Positions 1 to 13,952 of a stretch of DNA of 64,000 nt are shown one piece after another. Origin of the DNA: Hyphomicrobiales bacterium (lineage in GTDB: Bacteria > Pseudomonadota > Alphaproteobacteria > Rhizobiales > Rhizobiaceae). The notes under the pieces were generated by a model that was given only the letters and a program-made list of their open reading frames with translations, did not search any database and was not told the origin of the DNA. Each line of letters opens with the position of its first letter. Position 1 is the first letter of the stretch. Made by a program: the position numbers and the translations under genes. The DNA lies in NCBI GenBank assembly GCA_900466605.1, contig UBMU01000009.1, positions 124,001 through 188,000 on the forward strand. The letters run 5' to 3'.

Positions 1-1
1 T

Positions 2-733
2 GAACAGGCGCATTTCGTCGATTTCTTCGAGCACCCAGCGACCTCTTTCATGCTGCGTGCTCCACACGAAAAGCTTGATATCCGCATGCAGGCCCGTGTG
101 CAGGTGGAGAGCCATTCGATCGCGGCGGATTTTTCTCCGGTGCTTGCGAAGCTTCCGGATGAAGTCGCCGGCATCTGGTCGCTGAAGCCCGACGCACCAC
201 ACCATTTTCTCGGCAACAGCCCGCGCCTTTTGGAAACGCCCGCCATCTCGGAATATGCGAAGGGCTGCGCCGAGCCGTCGTTGACCGTGCTGCAGATCGC
301 CACTGCGCTCTGCGCGAAGATCCATCGGGATTTCACCTACGATGCCGAAGCGACGACCGTCGACACCACGCCACTTGAAGCCTTCCAAATAAAGCGTGGC
401 GTCTGCCAGGACTTCGCGCATGTCATGATCCTTGCGCTACGCAGCCTCGGCATTCCGGCAGGCTATGTCTCCGGTTTCCTGCGCACCATTCCGCCGCCCG
501 GCAAGGAACGACTGGAGGGCGCCGACGCCATGCACGCCTGGGTCCGGGTCTGGTGCGGCGAAACGATTGGCTGGGTCGAGCTCGATCCGACCAACAACAT
601 CCCGGCTGGCACCGATCATATCGTCGTCGCCTACGGCCGCGATTATGCCGACGTCGCCCCTGTCATCGGCGTGCTGAAAAGCTACGGCGGCCAACGCGCC
701 GTCCAGGCAGTGGATGTCATCCCGCTGAGCTGA
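2..733 (+). CDS. transglutaminase-like cysteine protease family protein (5' truncated by window edge)
   Basis: The frame is open from the first bases of the window, so the start lies upstream; the first internal ATG is at 50. The C-terminal half is a transglutaminase-like core. It carries the expected triad in order: Cys in GVCQDFAHV, His in DAMHAWVRV and Asp in ELDPTNN. The upstream part (HFVDFFEHPATSF and following) resembles the bacterial transglutaminase-like N-terminal region found in the same proteins. Such proteins are usually cytoplasmic proteases or amidases of unknown substrate and often sit near circularly permuted ATP-grasp and alpha-E genes; those would have to be upstream of this window. 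The stop is TGA at 731-733, followed by about 170 bp with no evident gene. Family call is firm; substrate unknown. Confidence 0.9.
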   Translation, partial: EQAHFVDFFEHPATSFMLRAPHEKLDIRMQARVQVESHSIAADFSPVLAKLPDEVAGIWSLKPDAPHHFLGNSPRLLETPAISEYAKGCAEPSLTVLQIATALCAKIHRDFTYDAEATTVDTTPLEAFQIKRGVCQDFAHVMILALRSLGIPAGYVSGFLRTIPPPGKERLEGADAMHAWVRVWCGETIGWVELDPTNNIPAGTDHIVVAYGRDYADVAPVIGVLKSYGGQRAVQAVDVIPLS

Positions 734-904
734 GGCAGCCTCAGTGAAGCTGCCGCAACAAAATCTCGCCTAAAGAGGCCGTCTCCAGCAACGCTGCGCA
801 CAAGAAAGCGACATTCCGCTAGAATTTTAATGGTTTCGTTGAGGTGAACTCAAGAATTGAGGCGCATGAGTTAAGCATTATTGGGGCACTTAACTCGGGT
901 GAAC

Positions 905-2092
905 ATGATGAGCACCTTTCAATTGCTGAAGTCGAGCCTGTCTCGGCTGCAGAGTGATCGCAGCGGCAATTTCGGGATGATGACGGCTATCGTGCTACCG
1001 GTTCTGATCGGAACCGCTGGCGTTGCCATCGACTTTTCCAACATGGTCCTTCAGCAACGTCAGCTTCAGGAGGCTTCCGATGCGGCAGCGCTTGCAGCAG
1101 CCACGGCGCTTGCCAAAGGTACGGTCACCAGCACCCAGGCCGAAGCGATGGCGAAAGATTTCGTCGTCGGCCAAATGGTCAACTACCTGAGCGGCAACGA
1201 CGCAACATCGCTGAAAAACTCGACAACGGCGTCTGTCACGACAACGACCACTGCCACCAGCAAGAGCTATAAGGTCAAGGTCGACGCCGCTTACGCGATG
1301 GGTTTGACTCCGTTGATGAATGTGATTGGCAAGAAGACAGTGAACATCGCGAGTTCCAGTTCAACGAGCAGCGGCACGAGCGAAGTCAAGACCGCCCTCT
1401 CGATGACACTTGCTCTCGACGAGTCAGGGTCGATGCTGGCCGACACGACGACCAAACTGAGCAACGACAAATGCGACCACTACAACACCGGGGGCAGCAA
1501 GATCGGCAACTATAGCCCCTGCTACGTCAAGAAAATCGACGCCCTGAAGACAGCCGCCAACCTGCTTCTGGATCAGCTGGACAAGGCCGACCCGACCTCT
1601 AAATATTCGCGGACGAACGCAATTGGCTGGAGCAGCAAGGTTCAAGTGTCCAGCAAATTTGCCTGGGGCACTTCGCAAACCAGAAGCAGCGTGATCAATG
1701 TGCTGTCTGCAGGTGGAGGCACAGAATCTGCCGCGCCGATGAAGAAGGCCTATGATGATCTGGTCACGACAGGGTCAAGCTCTGAAACACAAATCCACGC
1801 ACAGGCTGGCAATCCCAATGTGACGAAGTACATCGTTCTGATGACGGACGGTGAGAACAACGCCTCATCTTCGGATACCAACACGCTGACGAAATGCAAT
1901 GAGGCGAAATCTGCAGGAATCAAGATTTATAGCGTAGCGTTTATGGCACCGACGGCGGGCCAAAACCTACTGCGAACCTGCGCGAGCGGAGCCGGTTACT
2001 ACTTCCAAGCAGAAAGCATGGCGGACTTGGTGGGTGCATTCAAATCCATCGGCTCTGAGGCATCGTCGGATAAGGTCCTCGTCACGCAATAA
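905..2092 (+). CDS. TadE/TadG-like pilus-assembly protein with von Willebrand A domain
   Basis: This 395-residue protein has a short cytoplasmic N-terminus (RLQSDRSGNFGMM), one hydrophobic helix (IVLPVLIGTAGVAIDFSNM) and then the QRQLQEASDAAALAAA stretch typical of TadE/TadG-like Flp pilus proteins. A Ser/Thr-rich linker leads to a VWA domain with the MIDAS-type motif DESGS and the later MTDGENN segment. Most of the chain is expected to be periplasmic. The longest frame starts at TTG 881; ATG 905 or 908 gives the usual short N-terminus and is preferred, though neither has a strong ribosome-binding site. No other tad/cpa genes are nearby, so it is an orphan member of the family. It may act in surface attachment or envelope assembly; that is inference from the family only. 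Confidence 0.85.
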   Translation: MMSTFQLLKSSLSRLQSDRSGNFGMMTAIVLPVLIGTAGVAIDFSNMVLQQRQLQEASDAAALAAATALAKGTVTSTQAEAMAKDFVVGQMVNYLSGNDATSLKNSTTASVTTTTTATSKSYKVKVDAAYAMGLTPLMNVIGKKTVNIASSSSTSSGTSEVKTALSMTLALDESGSMLADTTTKLSNDKCDHYNTGGSKIGNYSPCYVKKIDALKTAANLLLDQLDKADPTSKYSRTNAIGWSSKVQVSSKFAWGTSQTRSSVINVLSAGGGTESAAPMKKAYDDLVTTGSSSETQIHAQAGNPNVTKYIVLMTDGENNASSSDTNTLTKCNEAKSAGIKIYSVAFMAPTAGQNLLRTCASGAGYYFQAESMADLVGAFKSIGSEASSDKVLVTQ

Positions 2093-2120
2093 GCGACACC
2101 AACGCTCCGCCGATCAAAAA

Positions 2121-2152
2121 AAGCCGCTCCGGAACAAACCGGAGCGGCTTTT
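2121..2152. terminator. bidirectional rho-independent terminator
   Basis: A perfect 12-bp stem (2121-2132 with 2139-2150) encloses a 6-nt AACAAA loop. It ends in a T-run on the plus strand and is preceded by an A-run at 2116-2122. It closes the VWA gene and insulates it from the glycogen operon that starts about 220 bp later. Confidence 0.9.
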
Positions 2153-2370
2153 CGTTTGCCTGCAGAAGCGCGTCTATCAAAATCGGAAAATCGATTGAAA
2201 TCAAGCTCTTTCCACGGTGGAACGTCGAGCGCTTGCCAATTTTTTCGTTTGGGTAATTCCCTTGTTGCAAGTGCGTTGTAACGATGCATAAACTGCGTCT
2301 TTAGTGCGCGGTAAACCGATTGAAATTGGCATAACGTACTGAAACAAAACAAAATTGGCGAGGACTGACG

Positions 2371-4829
2371 ATGAACACCGTTTCGAAGCCGACCATCCCC
2401 TCCCCCGCGCCGCGCAGTTCCAAGCCGGAAATTCTCGCCGAAGAAATTATCGAGCGCCTGACCTACCGCATCGGCAAGGACGCCAAAGTCGCAAAGCCTC
2501 ACGATTGGCTGACGGCCACGATCCTTGTCGTGCGTGACCGCATCATCGACAAGTGGATGGAGTCGACCCGCAAGGTCTATGCCACCGGCGACAAGCGCGT
2601 TTATTACCTCTCTCTCGAATTCCTCATCGGCCGCCTGATGCGTGACGCCGTCTCGAACCTCGGCCTCATGGAACAGGTGCGCGATGCGCTTACGTCGCTC
2701 GGCGTCGATGTTTCCGTCATTGCCGGCCTCGAGCCGGACGCCGCCCTCGGCAATGGCGGGCTCGGACGTCTTGCAGCCTGCTTCATGGAAAGCATGGCCA
2801 CCGTCGAAGTGCCGGCCTATGGCTACGGCATTCGTTATGTGCACGGCCTCTTCCGCCAGCAGCTTGCCGATGGCTGGCAGGTAGAGCTGCCGGAGAGCTG
2901 GTTGGCGCACGGCAATCCGTGGGAATTCGAGCGTCGAGAAAGCGCCTACGAAATCGGTTTCGGCGGCACAGTGGATGTCGTCAACAACCCCGAGGGCGAG
3001 CCGCGCTACGTTTGGAAACCCGCGGAACGGGTGATTGCTGCAGCCTTCGATACGCCCGTGGTCGGCTGGCGCGGCAAGCGCGTCAACACGCTGCGTCTCT
3101 GGTCGGCGCAGCCGATCGACCCGATCCTGCTAGATGCCTTCAATGCCGGCGACCATATCGGTGCGCTTCGCGAAAGCAACAAGGCCGAAAGCCTGACGCG
3201 CGTTCTCTATCCAGCCGATGCGACACCGGCTGGTCAGGAACTGCGCCTGCGCCAGGAGTTCTTCTTTTCCTCCGCCTCGCTGCAGGACATCCTGCGCCGC
3301 CACCTGCAGCAATATGACGATTTCACGTCGCTGCCCGACAAGGTGGCGATCCAGCTGAACGATACGCATCCGGCCGTCTCCATCGCCGAACTCATGCGCC
3401 TGCTGTGCGATGTGCATGGCCTCGAATTCGATCAGGCCTGGGACATTACCCGTGGCACGATCGGCTACACCAACCACACGCTCCTTCCCGAAGCGCTGGA
3501 AAGCTGGCCTATCCCGCTCTTCGAGCGCCTGCTGCCGCGCCATATGCAGATCATCTACGCGATCAACGCCAAGGTGCTGCTCGAAGCGCGCAAGACCAAA
3601 CTTTTCTCCGAAACCGAAATCCGCTCGATTTCCCTGATCGAGGAAAGCGGCGAGCGCCGCGTCCGCATGGGCAATCTCGCCTTCGTCGGCGCCCATTCGA
3701 TCAACGGCGTTTCGGCGCTGCACACCGACCTGATGAAGGTCACCGTCTTTGCCGACCTGCACAAGCTCTATCCCGACCGTATCAACAACAAGACCAATGG
3801 CATCACGCCACGGCGTTGGCTGCAGCAGTGCAATCCTGGCCTGACCTCGCTGATCCGCGAAGCCATCGGCGACGATTTCCTTGATGATGCCGAAAAGCTG
3901 AAGCCGCTCGACAAGTTCGCGAACGATGCAAGCTTCAAGGAGAAGTTCGCGGCGGTGAAGCGCGCCAACAAGGTGGCCTTGTCGAACCTCGTCGCCAGTC
4001 GCATGGGCATCAAGCTCGATCCGTCGGCAATGTTCGACATCCAGATCAAGCGCATCCACGAATACAAGCGCCAGCTGCTCAACATCATCGAGGCCGTCGC
4101 CCTCTATGACCAGATCCGATCGCATCCTGAGTTGGATTGGGTGCCGCGCGTCAAACTTTTCGCCGGCAAAGCGGCGCCGAGCTACCACAACGCCAAGCTG
4201 ATTATCAAACTGATCAACGACGTCGCCCGCACGATCAACAACGATCCGGCCGTCCGCGGCCTGCTGAAAGTCGTCTTCGTGCCGAACTACAACGTTTCGC
4301 TGGCCGAAGTCATGGTGCCCGCGGCCGACCTTTCCGAGCAGATCTCGACGGCCGGCATGGAAGCCTCCGGCACCGGCAACATGAAGTTTGCGCTGAACGG
4401 CGCGCTGACGATCGGCACGCTTGACGGCGCCAATGTCGAGATGCGCGATCATGTCGGCGAGGACAACATCGTCATCTTCGGCCTGCGTGCCGACGAAGTC
4501 GCGGCCGCCCGTGCCGATGGTCACAACCCTCGCGCCGTCATCGAGGCGTCGCGTGAACTGTCTCAGGCACTCCAAGCAATCAGCTCCGGCGTGTTCTCAC
4601 ATGATGACCGAAACCGATACTCCGCGCTGATCGAGGGCATCTATGCGCATGACTGGTTCATGGTTGCGGCCGATTTCGATGCTTACGCGCAGGCCCAGCG
4701 AGAGGTCGACCAGCTCTGGACCGATCCATCGGTGTGGAACTCGAAGGCGATCTGCAACACGGCTCGGATGGGTTGGTTCTCGTCTGACCGCACGATACGG
4801 CAATATGCCAAGGAAATCTGGAGAGCGGG

Positions 4830-4833
<4 letters not shown>
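2371..4833 (+). CDS. glgP: glycogen phosphorylase
   Basis: This GT35 enzyme of 820 residues, normal for the family, phosphorolyses alpha-1,4-glucan to glucose-1-phosphate with pyridoxal phosphate. The PLP-lysine segment GTGNMKFALNGALT is intact (Lys at about residue 672), as are GNGGLGRLAACFMES near the N-terminus and IQLNDTHPAVSIAE in the middle. The ATG has a GGCGAGGA ribosome-binding site at 2357-2364. It is the first gene of a six-gene operon. Its TGA overlaps the glgB ATG in an ATGA arrangement, which suggests translational coupling. The roughly 220 bp between the upstream terminator and this start must hold the operon promoter; I could not assign it with confidence. Confidence 0.97.
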
Positions 4834-7034
<2,201 letters not shown>

Positions 7035-7054
7035 AGACTGGTGGGAGGATAAAA

Positions 7055-8317
7055 ATGGTAGAAAAACGTGTTCAGCCACTTGCCCGCGACGCAATGGCCT
7101 ATGTTCTCGCCGGCGGCCGGGGGAGCCGCCTGAAGGAACTCACCGATCGCCGCGCCAAGCCGGCCGTCTATTTCGGCGGCAAGACGCGCATCATCGATTT
7201 CGCATTGTCGAATGCGTTGAACTCGGGCATCCGCCGCATCGGCGTCGCAACCCAGTACAAGGCGCATTCCCTGATCCGCCACATGCAGCGCGGCTGGAAC
7301 TTCTTCCGCCCCGAGCGAAACGAGAGCTTCGACATTCTGCCGGCCTCCCAACGCGTTTCCGAAACGCAATGGTATGAAGGCACTGCCGATGCCGTCTATC
7401 AGAACATCGACATCATCGAGGATTACGGCGTCGAGTACATGGTCATCCTCGCCGGCGACCATATCTATAAGATGGACTACGAATACATGCTGCAGCAGCA
7501 TGTCGATTCCGGCGCCGACGTCACCATCGGCTGCCTGGAAGTGCCGCGCATGGAGGCTGTCGGCTTCGGCGTCATGCACGTCGACCAGAACGACCGGATC
7601 ATCGATTTCATCGAAAAGCCCGCCGACCCGCCAGGCATTCCCGACAAGCCGGAATTCGCGCTAGCCTCGATGGGCATCTACGTGTTCCACACGAAATTCC
7701 TGATCGATGCGTTGCGCCGCGATGCCGCCGACCCGAACTCCAGCAAGGACTTCGGCAAGGATATCATTCCCTATATCGTCAAGAACGGTAAGGCCGTCGC
7801 CCATCGTTTCGCCAATTCCTGCGTCCGCTCTGACTTCGAGCATGAACCCTACTGGCGCGACGTCGGAACGATCGACGCCTACTGGCAGGCCAATATCGAC
7901 CTCACCGCGATCGTTCCGGAACTGGATATCTACGACAAGTCCTGGCCGATCTGGACCTATGCAGAGATCTCACCGCCAGCGAAATTCGTCCATGACGACG
8001 AAGACCGCCGCGGCTCTGCCACGTCCTCCGTCGTGGCGGGCGACTGCATCATCTCTGGCGCGACGCTCAACAAGAGCCTTTTGTTCACCGGCGTACGGGC
8101 AAACTCCTACTCCAAGCTGGAGGGAGCGGTCGTCCTGCCGAGCGTCAAGGTCGGCCGGCATGCACAGCTCAGAAACGTGGTGATCGACCACGGCGTCGTG
8201 ATTCCGGAAGGCCTCATCGTCGGCGAGGACCCGGTGCTTGACGCCAAGCGTTTCCGCCGCAGCGAAGGCGGCATCTGCCTCATCACGCAGCCGATGATCG
8301 ACAAGCTGGGTCTGTGA
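7055..8317 (+). CDS. glgC: glucose-1-phosphate adenylyltransferase (ADP-glucose pyrophosphorylase)
   Basis: This 420-residue enzyme makes ADP-glucose from ATP and glucose-1-phosphate, the committed and normally allosterically controlled step of glycogen synthesis. The N-terminal nucleotide-binding loop [20 protein letters not shown] is intact. It is followed by the substrate-binding core ([13 protein letters not shown]) and a C-terminal left-handed beta-helix. Size and motifs match the rhizobial/Agrobacterium enzyme, which family knowledge says responds to fructose-6-phosphate and pyruvate. A GGGAGG ribosome-binding site sits 8 bp before the ATG. Only 3 bp separate it from glgA. Confidence 0.98.
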   Translation: MVEKRVQPLARDAMAYVLAGGRGSRLKELTDRRAKPAVYFGGKTRIIDFALSNALNSGIRRIGVATQYKAHSLIRHMQRGWNFFRPERNESFDILPASQRVSETQWYEGTADAVYQNIDIIEDYGVEYMVILAGDHIYKMDYEYMLQQHVDSGADVTIGCLEVPRMEAVGFGVMHVDQNDRIIDFIEKPADPPGIPDKPEFALASMGIYVFHTKFLIDALRRDAADPNSSKDFGKDIIPYIVKNGKAVAHRFANSCVRSDFEHEPYWRDVGTIDAYWQANIDLTAIVPELDIYDKSWPIWTYAEISPPAKFVHDDEDRRGSATSSVVAGDCIISGATLNKSLLFTGVRANSYSKLEGAVVLPSVKVGRHAQLRNVVIDHGVVIPEGLIVGEDPVLDAKRFRRSEGGICLITQPMIDKLGL

Positions 8318-8320
8318 GCA

Positions 8321-9763
8321 ATGAAAGTTCTTTCGGTTTCATCCGAAGTCTTCCCGCTTATCAAGACAGGGGGCCTCGCCGATGTGGCGGGCGCCCTGCC
8401 GATCGCCCTCAAGCGTTTCGGCATCGATACCAAGACGCTCATGCCGGGCTATCCGGCCGTCATGAAGGCAATCCGCAACCCCGTCGTCAGGCTTCAATTC
8501 GATGACCTGCTCGGCGAACCGGCCACGATTCTGGAAGTGGAGCATGCCGGCATAAGCATGCTGGTGCTTGACGCCCCTGCCTATTACGATCGAGCGGGTG
8601 GACCTTATCTCGACGCAACCGGGAGGGATTACCCCGATAATTGGCGTCGTTTCGCAGCGCTGTCTCTGGCCGGAGCCGAGATTGCCGCGGGATTGATGCC
8701 AGGATGGCGGCCCGACCTCGTGCACACGCATGATTGGCAGTCGGCAATGACCTCAGTCTACATGCGCTACTACCCGACGCCGGAATTGCCGAGCGTGCTG
8801 ACGATCCACAACATCGCTTTCCAGGGGCAATTCGGCGCCGATATTTTTCCCGGCCTTCGCCTGCCCCCGCACGCCTTTTCAACGGAAAGCATTGAATATT
8901 ACGGCAATATCGGCTTCCTCAAGGGCGGCCTGCAGACTGCCCATGCCATCACCACCGTCAGCCCCTCCTATGCCGGCGAGATCCTGACATCAGAGTTCGG
9001 CATGGGTCTCCAGGGCGTCATCGAAAGCCGAATCGATTCGCTGCACGGCATCGTCAACGGCATCGATACCGATGTATGGAACCCGTCGACCGATCCCGTT
9101 GTCCACACCCATTACAACGGCACTACGCTGAAAAGTCGCATCGAAAACCGCACCTCGATCGCCGAGTTCTTCGGGCTGCACAACGACAACGCGCCGATCT
9201 TCTGCGTTATCAGCCGCCTCACCTGGCAGAAGGGAATGGACGTGATTGCCGCCACCGCCGACGAGATCGTCGACATGGGCGGCAAGCTTGCCATTCTGGG
9301 CTCCGGAGACGCGGCACTCGAAGGCTCGCTGCTCGCAGCCGCTGCCCGTCACCCCGGGCGGATCGGCGTCTCCATCGGCTACAACGAGCCGATGTCCCAC
9401 CTCATGCAGGCCGGCTGCGACGCCATCATCATTCCCTCGCGCTTCGAGCCTTGCGGCCTGACGCAGCTTTACGGCCTGCGCTATGGATGCGTGCCGATCG
9501 TGGCCCGCACCGGCGGGCTGAACGATACCGTCATCGACGCCAATCATGCTGCTCTTGCGGCGAAAGTGGCAACCGGGATACAATTCTCGCCTGTAACCCC
9601 ATCAGGTCTGTTGCAGGCCATCCGCCGCGCGCTACATCTGTACGCCGATCAAAAAGTCTGGACCCAATTGCAAAAGCAGGGCATGAAATCGGATGTTTCG
9701 TGGGAGAAGAGCGCCGAGCGCTATGCTGCCCTCTATTCAAGCCTCGCCCCGAAAGGCAAGTGA
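8321..9763 (+). CDS. glgA: glycogen synthase (ADP-glucose type)
   Basis: This GT5 glycosyltransferase of 480 residues transfers glucose from ADP-glucose to the non-reducing ends of glycogen. The ADP-glucose-binding [13 protein letters not shown] motif is at residues 15-27. The [11 protein letters not shown] segment, VSPSYAGEI and the C-terminal [14 protein letters not shown] motif, which contains the catalytic-cleft glutamate, are all present. It lies 3 bp after glgC and 6 bp before pgm, so the three are almost certainly co-transcribed. Confidence 0.97.
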   Translation: MKVLSVSSEVFPLIKTGGLADVAGALPIALKRFGIDTKTLMPGYPAVMKAIRNPVVRLQFDDLLGEPATILEVEHAGISMLVLDAPAYYDRAGGPYLDATGRDYPDNWRRFAALSLAGAEIAAGLMPGWRPDLVHTHDWQSAMTSVYMRYYPTPELPSVLTIHNIAFQGQFGADIFPGLRLPPHAFSTESIEYYGNIGFLKGGLQTAHAITTVSPSYAGEILTSEFGMGLQGVIESRIDSLHGIVNGIDTDVWNPSTDPVVHTHYNGTTLKSRIENRTSIAEFFGLHNDNAPIFCVISRLTWQKGMDVIAATADEIVDMGGKLAILGSGDAALEGSLLAAAARHPGRIGVSIGYNEPMSHLMQAGCDAIIIPSRFEPCGLTQLYGLRYGCVPIVARTGGLNDTVIDANHAALAAKVATGIQFSPVTPSGLLQAIRRALHLYADQKVWTQLQKQGMKSDVSWEKSAERYAALYSSLAPKGK

Positions 9764-11401
<1,638 letters not shown>

Positions 11402-11411
11402 CCGGGACGGC

Positions 11412-13379
11412 ATGACGGCGAACAAATCCCGGCAAGGCGGAGCAACCCTCTTCGGGACCGGCGTTGATTTCGCCGTCTGGTCGCATAACGCCGGACAGAT
11501 CGAGTTGTGTCTGTTCGGCGATAACGACAGGGAGCTGGCCCGCCTGCCGATGGAACGAGGCGATGACCATGTGCATCGCCTCTTCGTTGACGGATTGAAG
11601 GAAGGCGTGCGCTACGGTTACCGCGCCGACGGCGTCTATGCGCCCGACAGCGGACTTTGGTTCGACCCGTCTAAACTGCTGGTCGATCCCTACGCGAAGG
11701 AAATCGACCGCCCGTTCCATTACGATCCCCTGCTTGGCACCTTTGGCGCCGAAACGCAGCATCTGGTGCCGAAGGCAATCGTTACCCGCGACATCAGCGT
11801 GAACGCGGCAAAGCCGCTCTTCAAACCGGGCGGTTTCATCTACGAAGTCGCGGTCCGTCCCTTCACGATGCTGCATCCGGACATTCCAGAAGCGCAGCGC
11901 GGTACGGTCGCCGCTCTGGCCCATCCCAACGTGATCGCCCACCTCAAGCGCATCGGCGTCGATGCGTTGGAGCTCATGCCGATCACAGCCTGGATCGATG
12001 AGCGCCATTTGCCGCCACTCGGTCTCAAAAACGGGTGGGGCTACAACCCCGTCGCCTTCATGGCGCTGGATCCGCGGCTCGTGCCCGGCGGCATGGCAGA
12101 GCTGCGCGACACAGTGGCGAAGCTTCACGCCGAAGGCATCGCCGTCATCCTCGATCTCGTCTTCAACCACACGGGCGAAAGCGACCGCTTCGGCACGACG
12201 CTGTCGCTGCGTGGCCTCGACAATCTGTCTTTCTATCGCCATCTGCCTGGCCGGCCAGGTGAATTGGTCAACGATACCGGAACAGGCAACACCGTCGCCT
12301 GCGATCATCCCTATGTCAGGCAGCTGATTGTCGATAGCCTCCTCCACTTTGTGCTCGGCGCGGGGATAGACGGCTTTCGCTTCGACCTCGCCCCTGTGCT
12401 CGGGCGCACGGCAAATGGCTTCGAGGCACATGGAGAAACGCTGAGCGCGATTCTTACCGACGACGTGCTGGCAGATCGCGTGATGATCGCGGAACCCTGG
12501 GACATCGGCCCCGGCGGCTACCAGCTCGGCAATTTCCCGCCGCCATTCCTCGAATGGAACGATCGCGTGCGCGACGACGTCAGGTGCTACTGGCGCGGTG
12601 ACGACTGGAAAACAGGTCCCCTGGCAACCGCACTTGCAGGCTCCTCCGATATCTTCGGCCGCAATGGTGGAAAGGCGACCCGAAGTGTCAATTTTCTCGC
12701 CGCCCACGACGGTTTCACGCTCACGGATCTCGTGTCGTACAGCGGCAAGCACAACGAGGCGAACGGCGAGCAAAACCGCGACGGTCACAACGAAAATCAT
12801 TCCTGGAACAACGGTGTCGAAGGTGAGACCCGCTACCCCGATATCATCCGTAGGCGCCACAACGATCTGAAAGCGCTGCTCTCCACGCTCTTTGCCACGC
12901 GAGGCAGCATCATGCTGACGGCTGGCGACGAAGGCGGCCGCAGCCAGCGTGGCAACAACAATGCCTATTGCCAGGACAACGAGATCACCTGGGTCGACTG
13001 GACAACGCTCGACGACGAACTCATCGCCCATACGGCCTTCGTATCGGGCCTGCGCAAGCGCTTCTCCGCCTTCTCTGAGATGGGCTTCTTCAACGGCAAC
13101 GGCGATGTCGAGTGGATCTCACCCTCCGGCCAGCCGATGACCGTGCAGGAGTGGGAGACGCCGAACTTTTCAACGCTCGGCATGGTGCTTTCGACGCGCG
13201 CCGGTCTAACCAGCAAGGCGACTCGGCTGGCGGTGCTGTTCAATCGCTCGGGCGGCGAGGAGATCTTTACGCTGCCGGGATCGTCCTCATGGCAGCATCT
13301 GGCACCGGATGCAGCGAAGAAGTCCGTAACGTCGGCCATCGTGCCGCGCCGCTCGGTTACTTTCTATCTCGAAAGTTGA
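11412..13379 (+). CDS. glgX: glycogen debranching enzyme (isoamylase type)
   Basis: This GH13 enzyme of 655 residues hydrolyses alpha-1,6 branches, preferring the short limit-dextrin branches left by GlgP. An N-terminal CBM48-like domain (LFGTGVDFAVWSHNAGQIEL) precedes the barrel. The catalytic residues are present: Asp in GFRFDLAPVL (about 325), Glu in MIAEPWDIG (about 361) and Asp in AAHDGFTLTDL (about 433). It is the last gene of the operon. The 87 bp before the next gene contain no strong terminator hairpin that I can see. Confidence 0.96.
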   Translation: MTANKSRQGGATLFGTGVDFAVWSHNAGQIELCLFGDNDRELARLPMERGDDHVHRLFVDGLKEGVRYGYRADGVYAPDSGLWFDPSKLLVDPYAKEIDRPFHYDPLLGTFGAETQHLVPKAIVTRDISVNAAKPLFKPGGFIYEVAVRPFTMLHPDIPEAQRGTVAALAHPNVIAHLKRIGVDALELMPITAWIDERHLPPLGLKNGWGYNPVAFMALDPRLVPGGMAELRDTVAKLHAEGIAVILDLVFNHTGESDRFGTTLSLRGLDNLSFYRHLPGRPGELVNDTGTGNTVACDHPYVRQLIVDSLLHFVLGAGIDGFRFDLAPVLGRTANGFEAHGETLSAILTDDVLADRVMIAEPWDIGPGGYQLGNFPPPFLEWNDRVRDDVRCYWRGDDWKTGPLATALAGSSDIFGRNGGKATRSVNFLAAHDGFTLTDLVSYSGKHNEANGEQNRDGHNENHSWNNGVEGETRYPDIIRRRHNDLKALLSTLFATRGSIMLTAGDEGGRSQRGNNNAYCQDNEITWVDWTTLDDELIAHTAFVSGLRKRFSAFSEMGFFNGNGDVEWISPSGQPMTVQEWETPNFSTLGMVLSTRAGLTSKATRLAVLFNRSGGEEIFTLPGSSSWQHLAPDAAKKSVTSAIVPRRSVTFYLES

Positions 13380-13466
13380 TCTGACCGCCTCCTGCCTGCA
13401 ATTCCTTGTCGTAATCGTCACAATCCCATTGTAAGGCTTGCGCTTCCGCTTTTTCATGAGGAATCA

Positions 13467-13952
13467 ATGGTCAAGGAAATCTCGCTCGCGGACGTGCAAG
13501 GGAAGGTCGGCACTGAAACCGGCCTCTCGGACTGGATTCTCGTCGATCAGGCCATGATCGATGCGTTCGCGCATGCAACCAACGATCATCAGTACATTCA
13601 TGTCGATCCGGAGCGCGCGGCCACGAGCCCGTTCGGTGGCACGATCGCCCATGGCTTCCTCACACTCTCGCTGCTTTCGACAATGAACTACAACGGCCTG
13701 CCCAAGGTGCGCGAGCAGACCATGGGCATCAACTACGGCTTCGAGAATGTTCGCTTCCTCTCCCCGGTCAAATCGGGCGCACGCATCCGCGCCCACTTTG
13801 TGCTCGCCGAAGCCCGCTTCCGCGGCGCAGGCATGCTGATGATGACCTATGACGTCTCGATCGAGATCGAGAATGAGAAGAAGCCGGCACTCACCGCGCG
13901 CTGGATCACCATCATCCAGTTCGACCCCAAGGATCGGCCCGAAGACGCCTAG
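13467..13952 (+). CDS. MaoC-family dehydratase (NodN-like hot-dog fold protein)
   Basis: This 161-residue single hot-dog protein carries the MaoC hydratase signature. Asp and His lie in ATNDHQYIHVDPERA, followed by SPFGGTIAHGFLTLSLL. The closest remembered relatives are rhizobial NodN-like proteins and R-specific enoyl-CoA hydratases. It probably hydrates an enoyl-CoA or related thioester, but the substrate cannot be read from sequence. No nod gene is near, so a symbiotic role is not implied. The start is ATG with GAGGAA upstream. Its TAG and the TAG of the convergent alcohol dehydrogenase share the CTAG at 13949-13952. Confidence 0.88.
   Translation: MVKEISLADVQGKVGTETGLSDWILVDQAMIDAFAHATNDHQYIHVDPERAATSPFGGTIAHGFLTLSLLSTMNYNGLPKVREQTMGINYGFENVRFLSPVKSGARIRAHFVLAEARFRGAGMLMMTYDVSIEIENEKKPALTARWITIIQFDPKDRPEDA

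Noticed and set aside
3130..4575. Minus-strand frame of about 481 codons opposite glgP
   Set aside because: Antisense shadow; no start signal or family similarity.
13467..13952. Possible nodulation gene nodN
   Set aside because: The protein is NodN-like by fold, but no nod box or other nod genes are near; MaoC dehydratase is the safer call.
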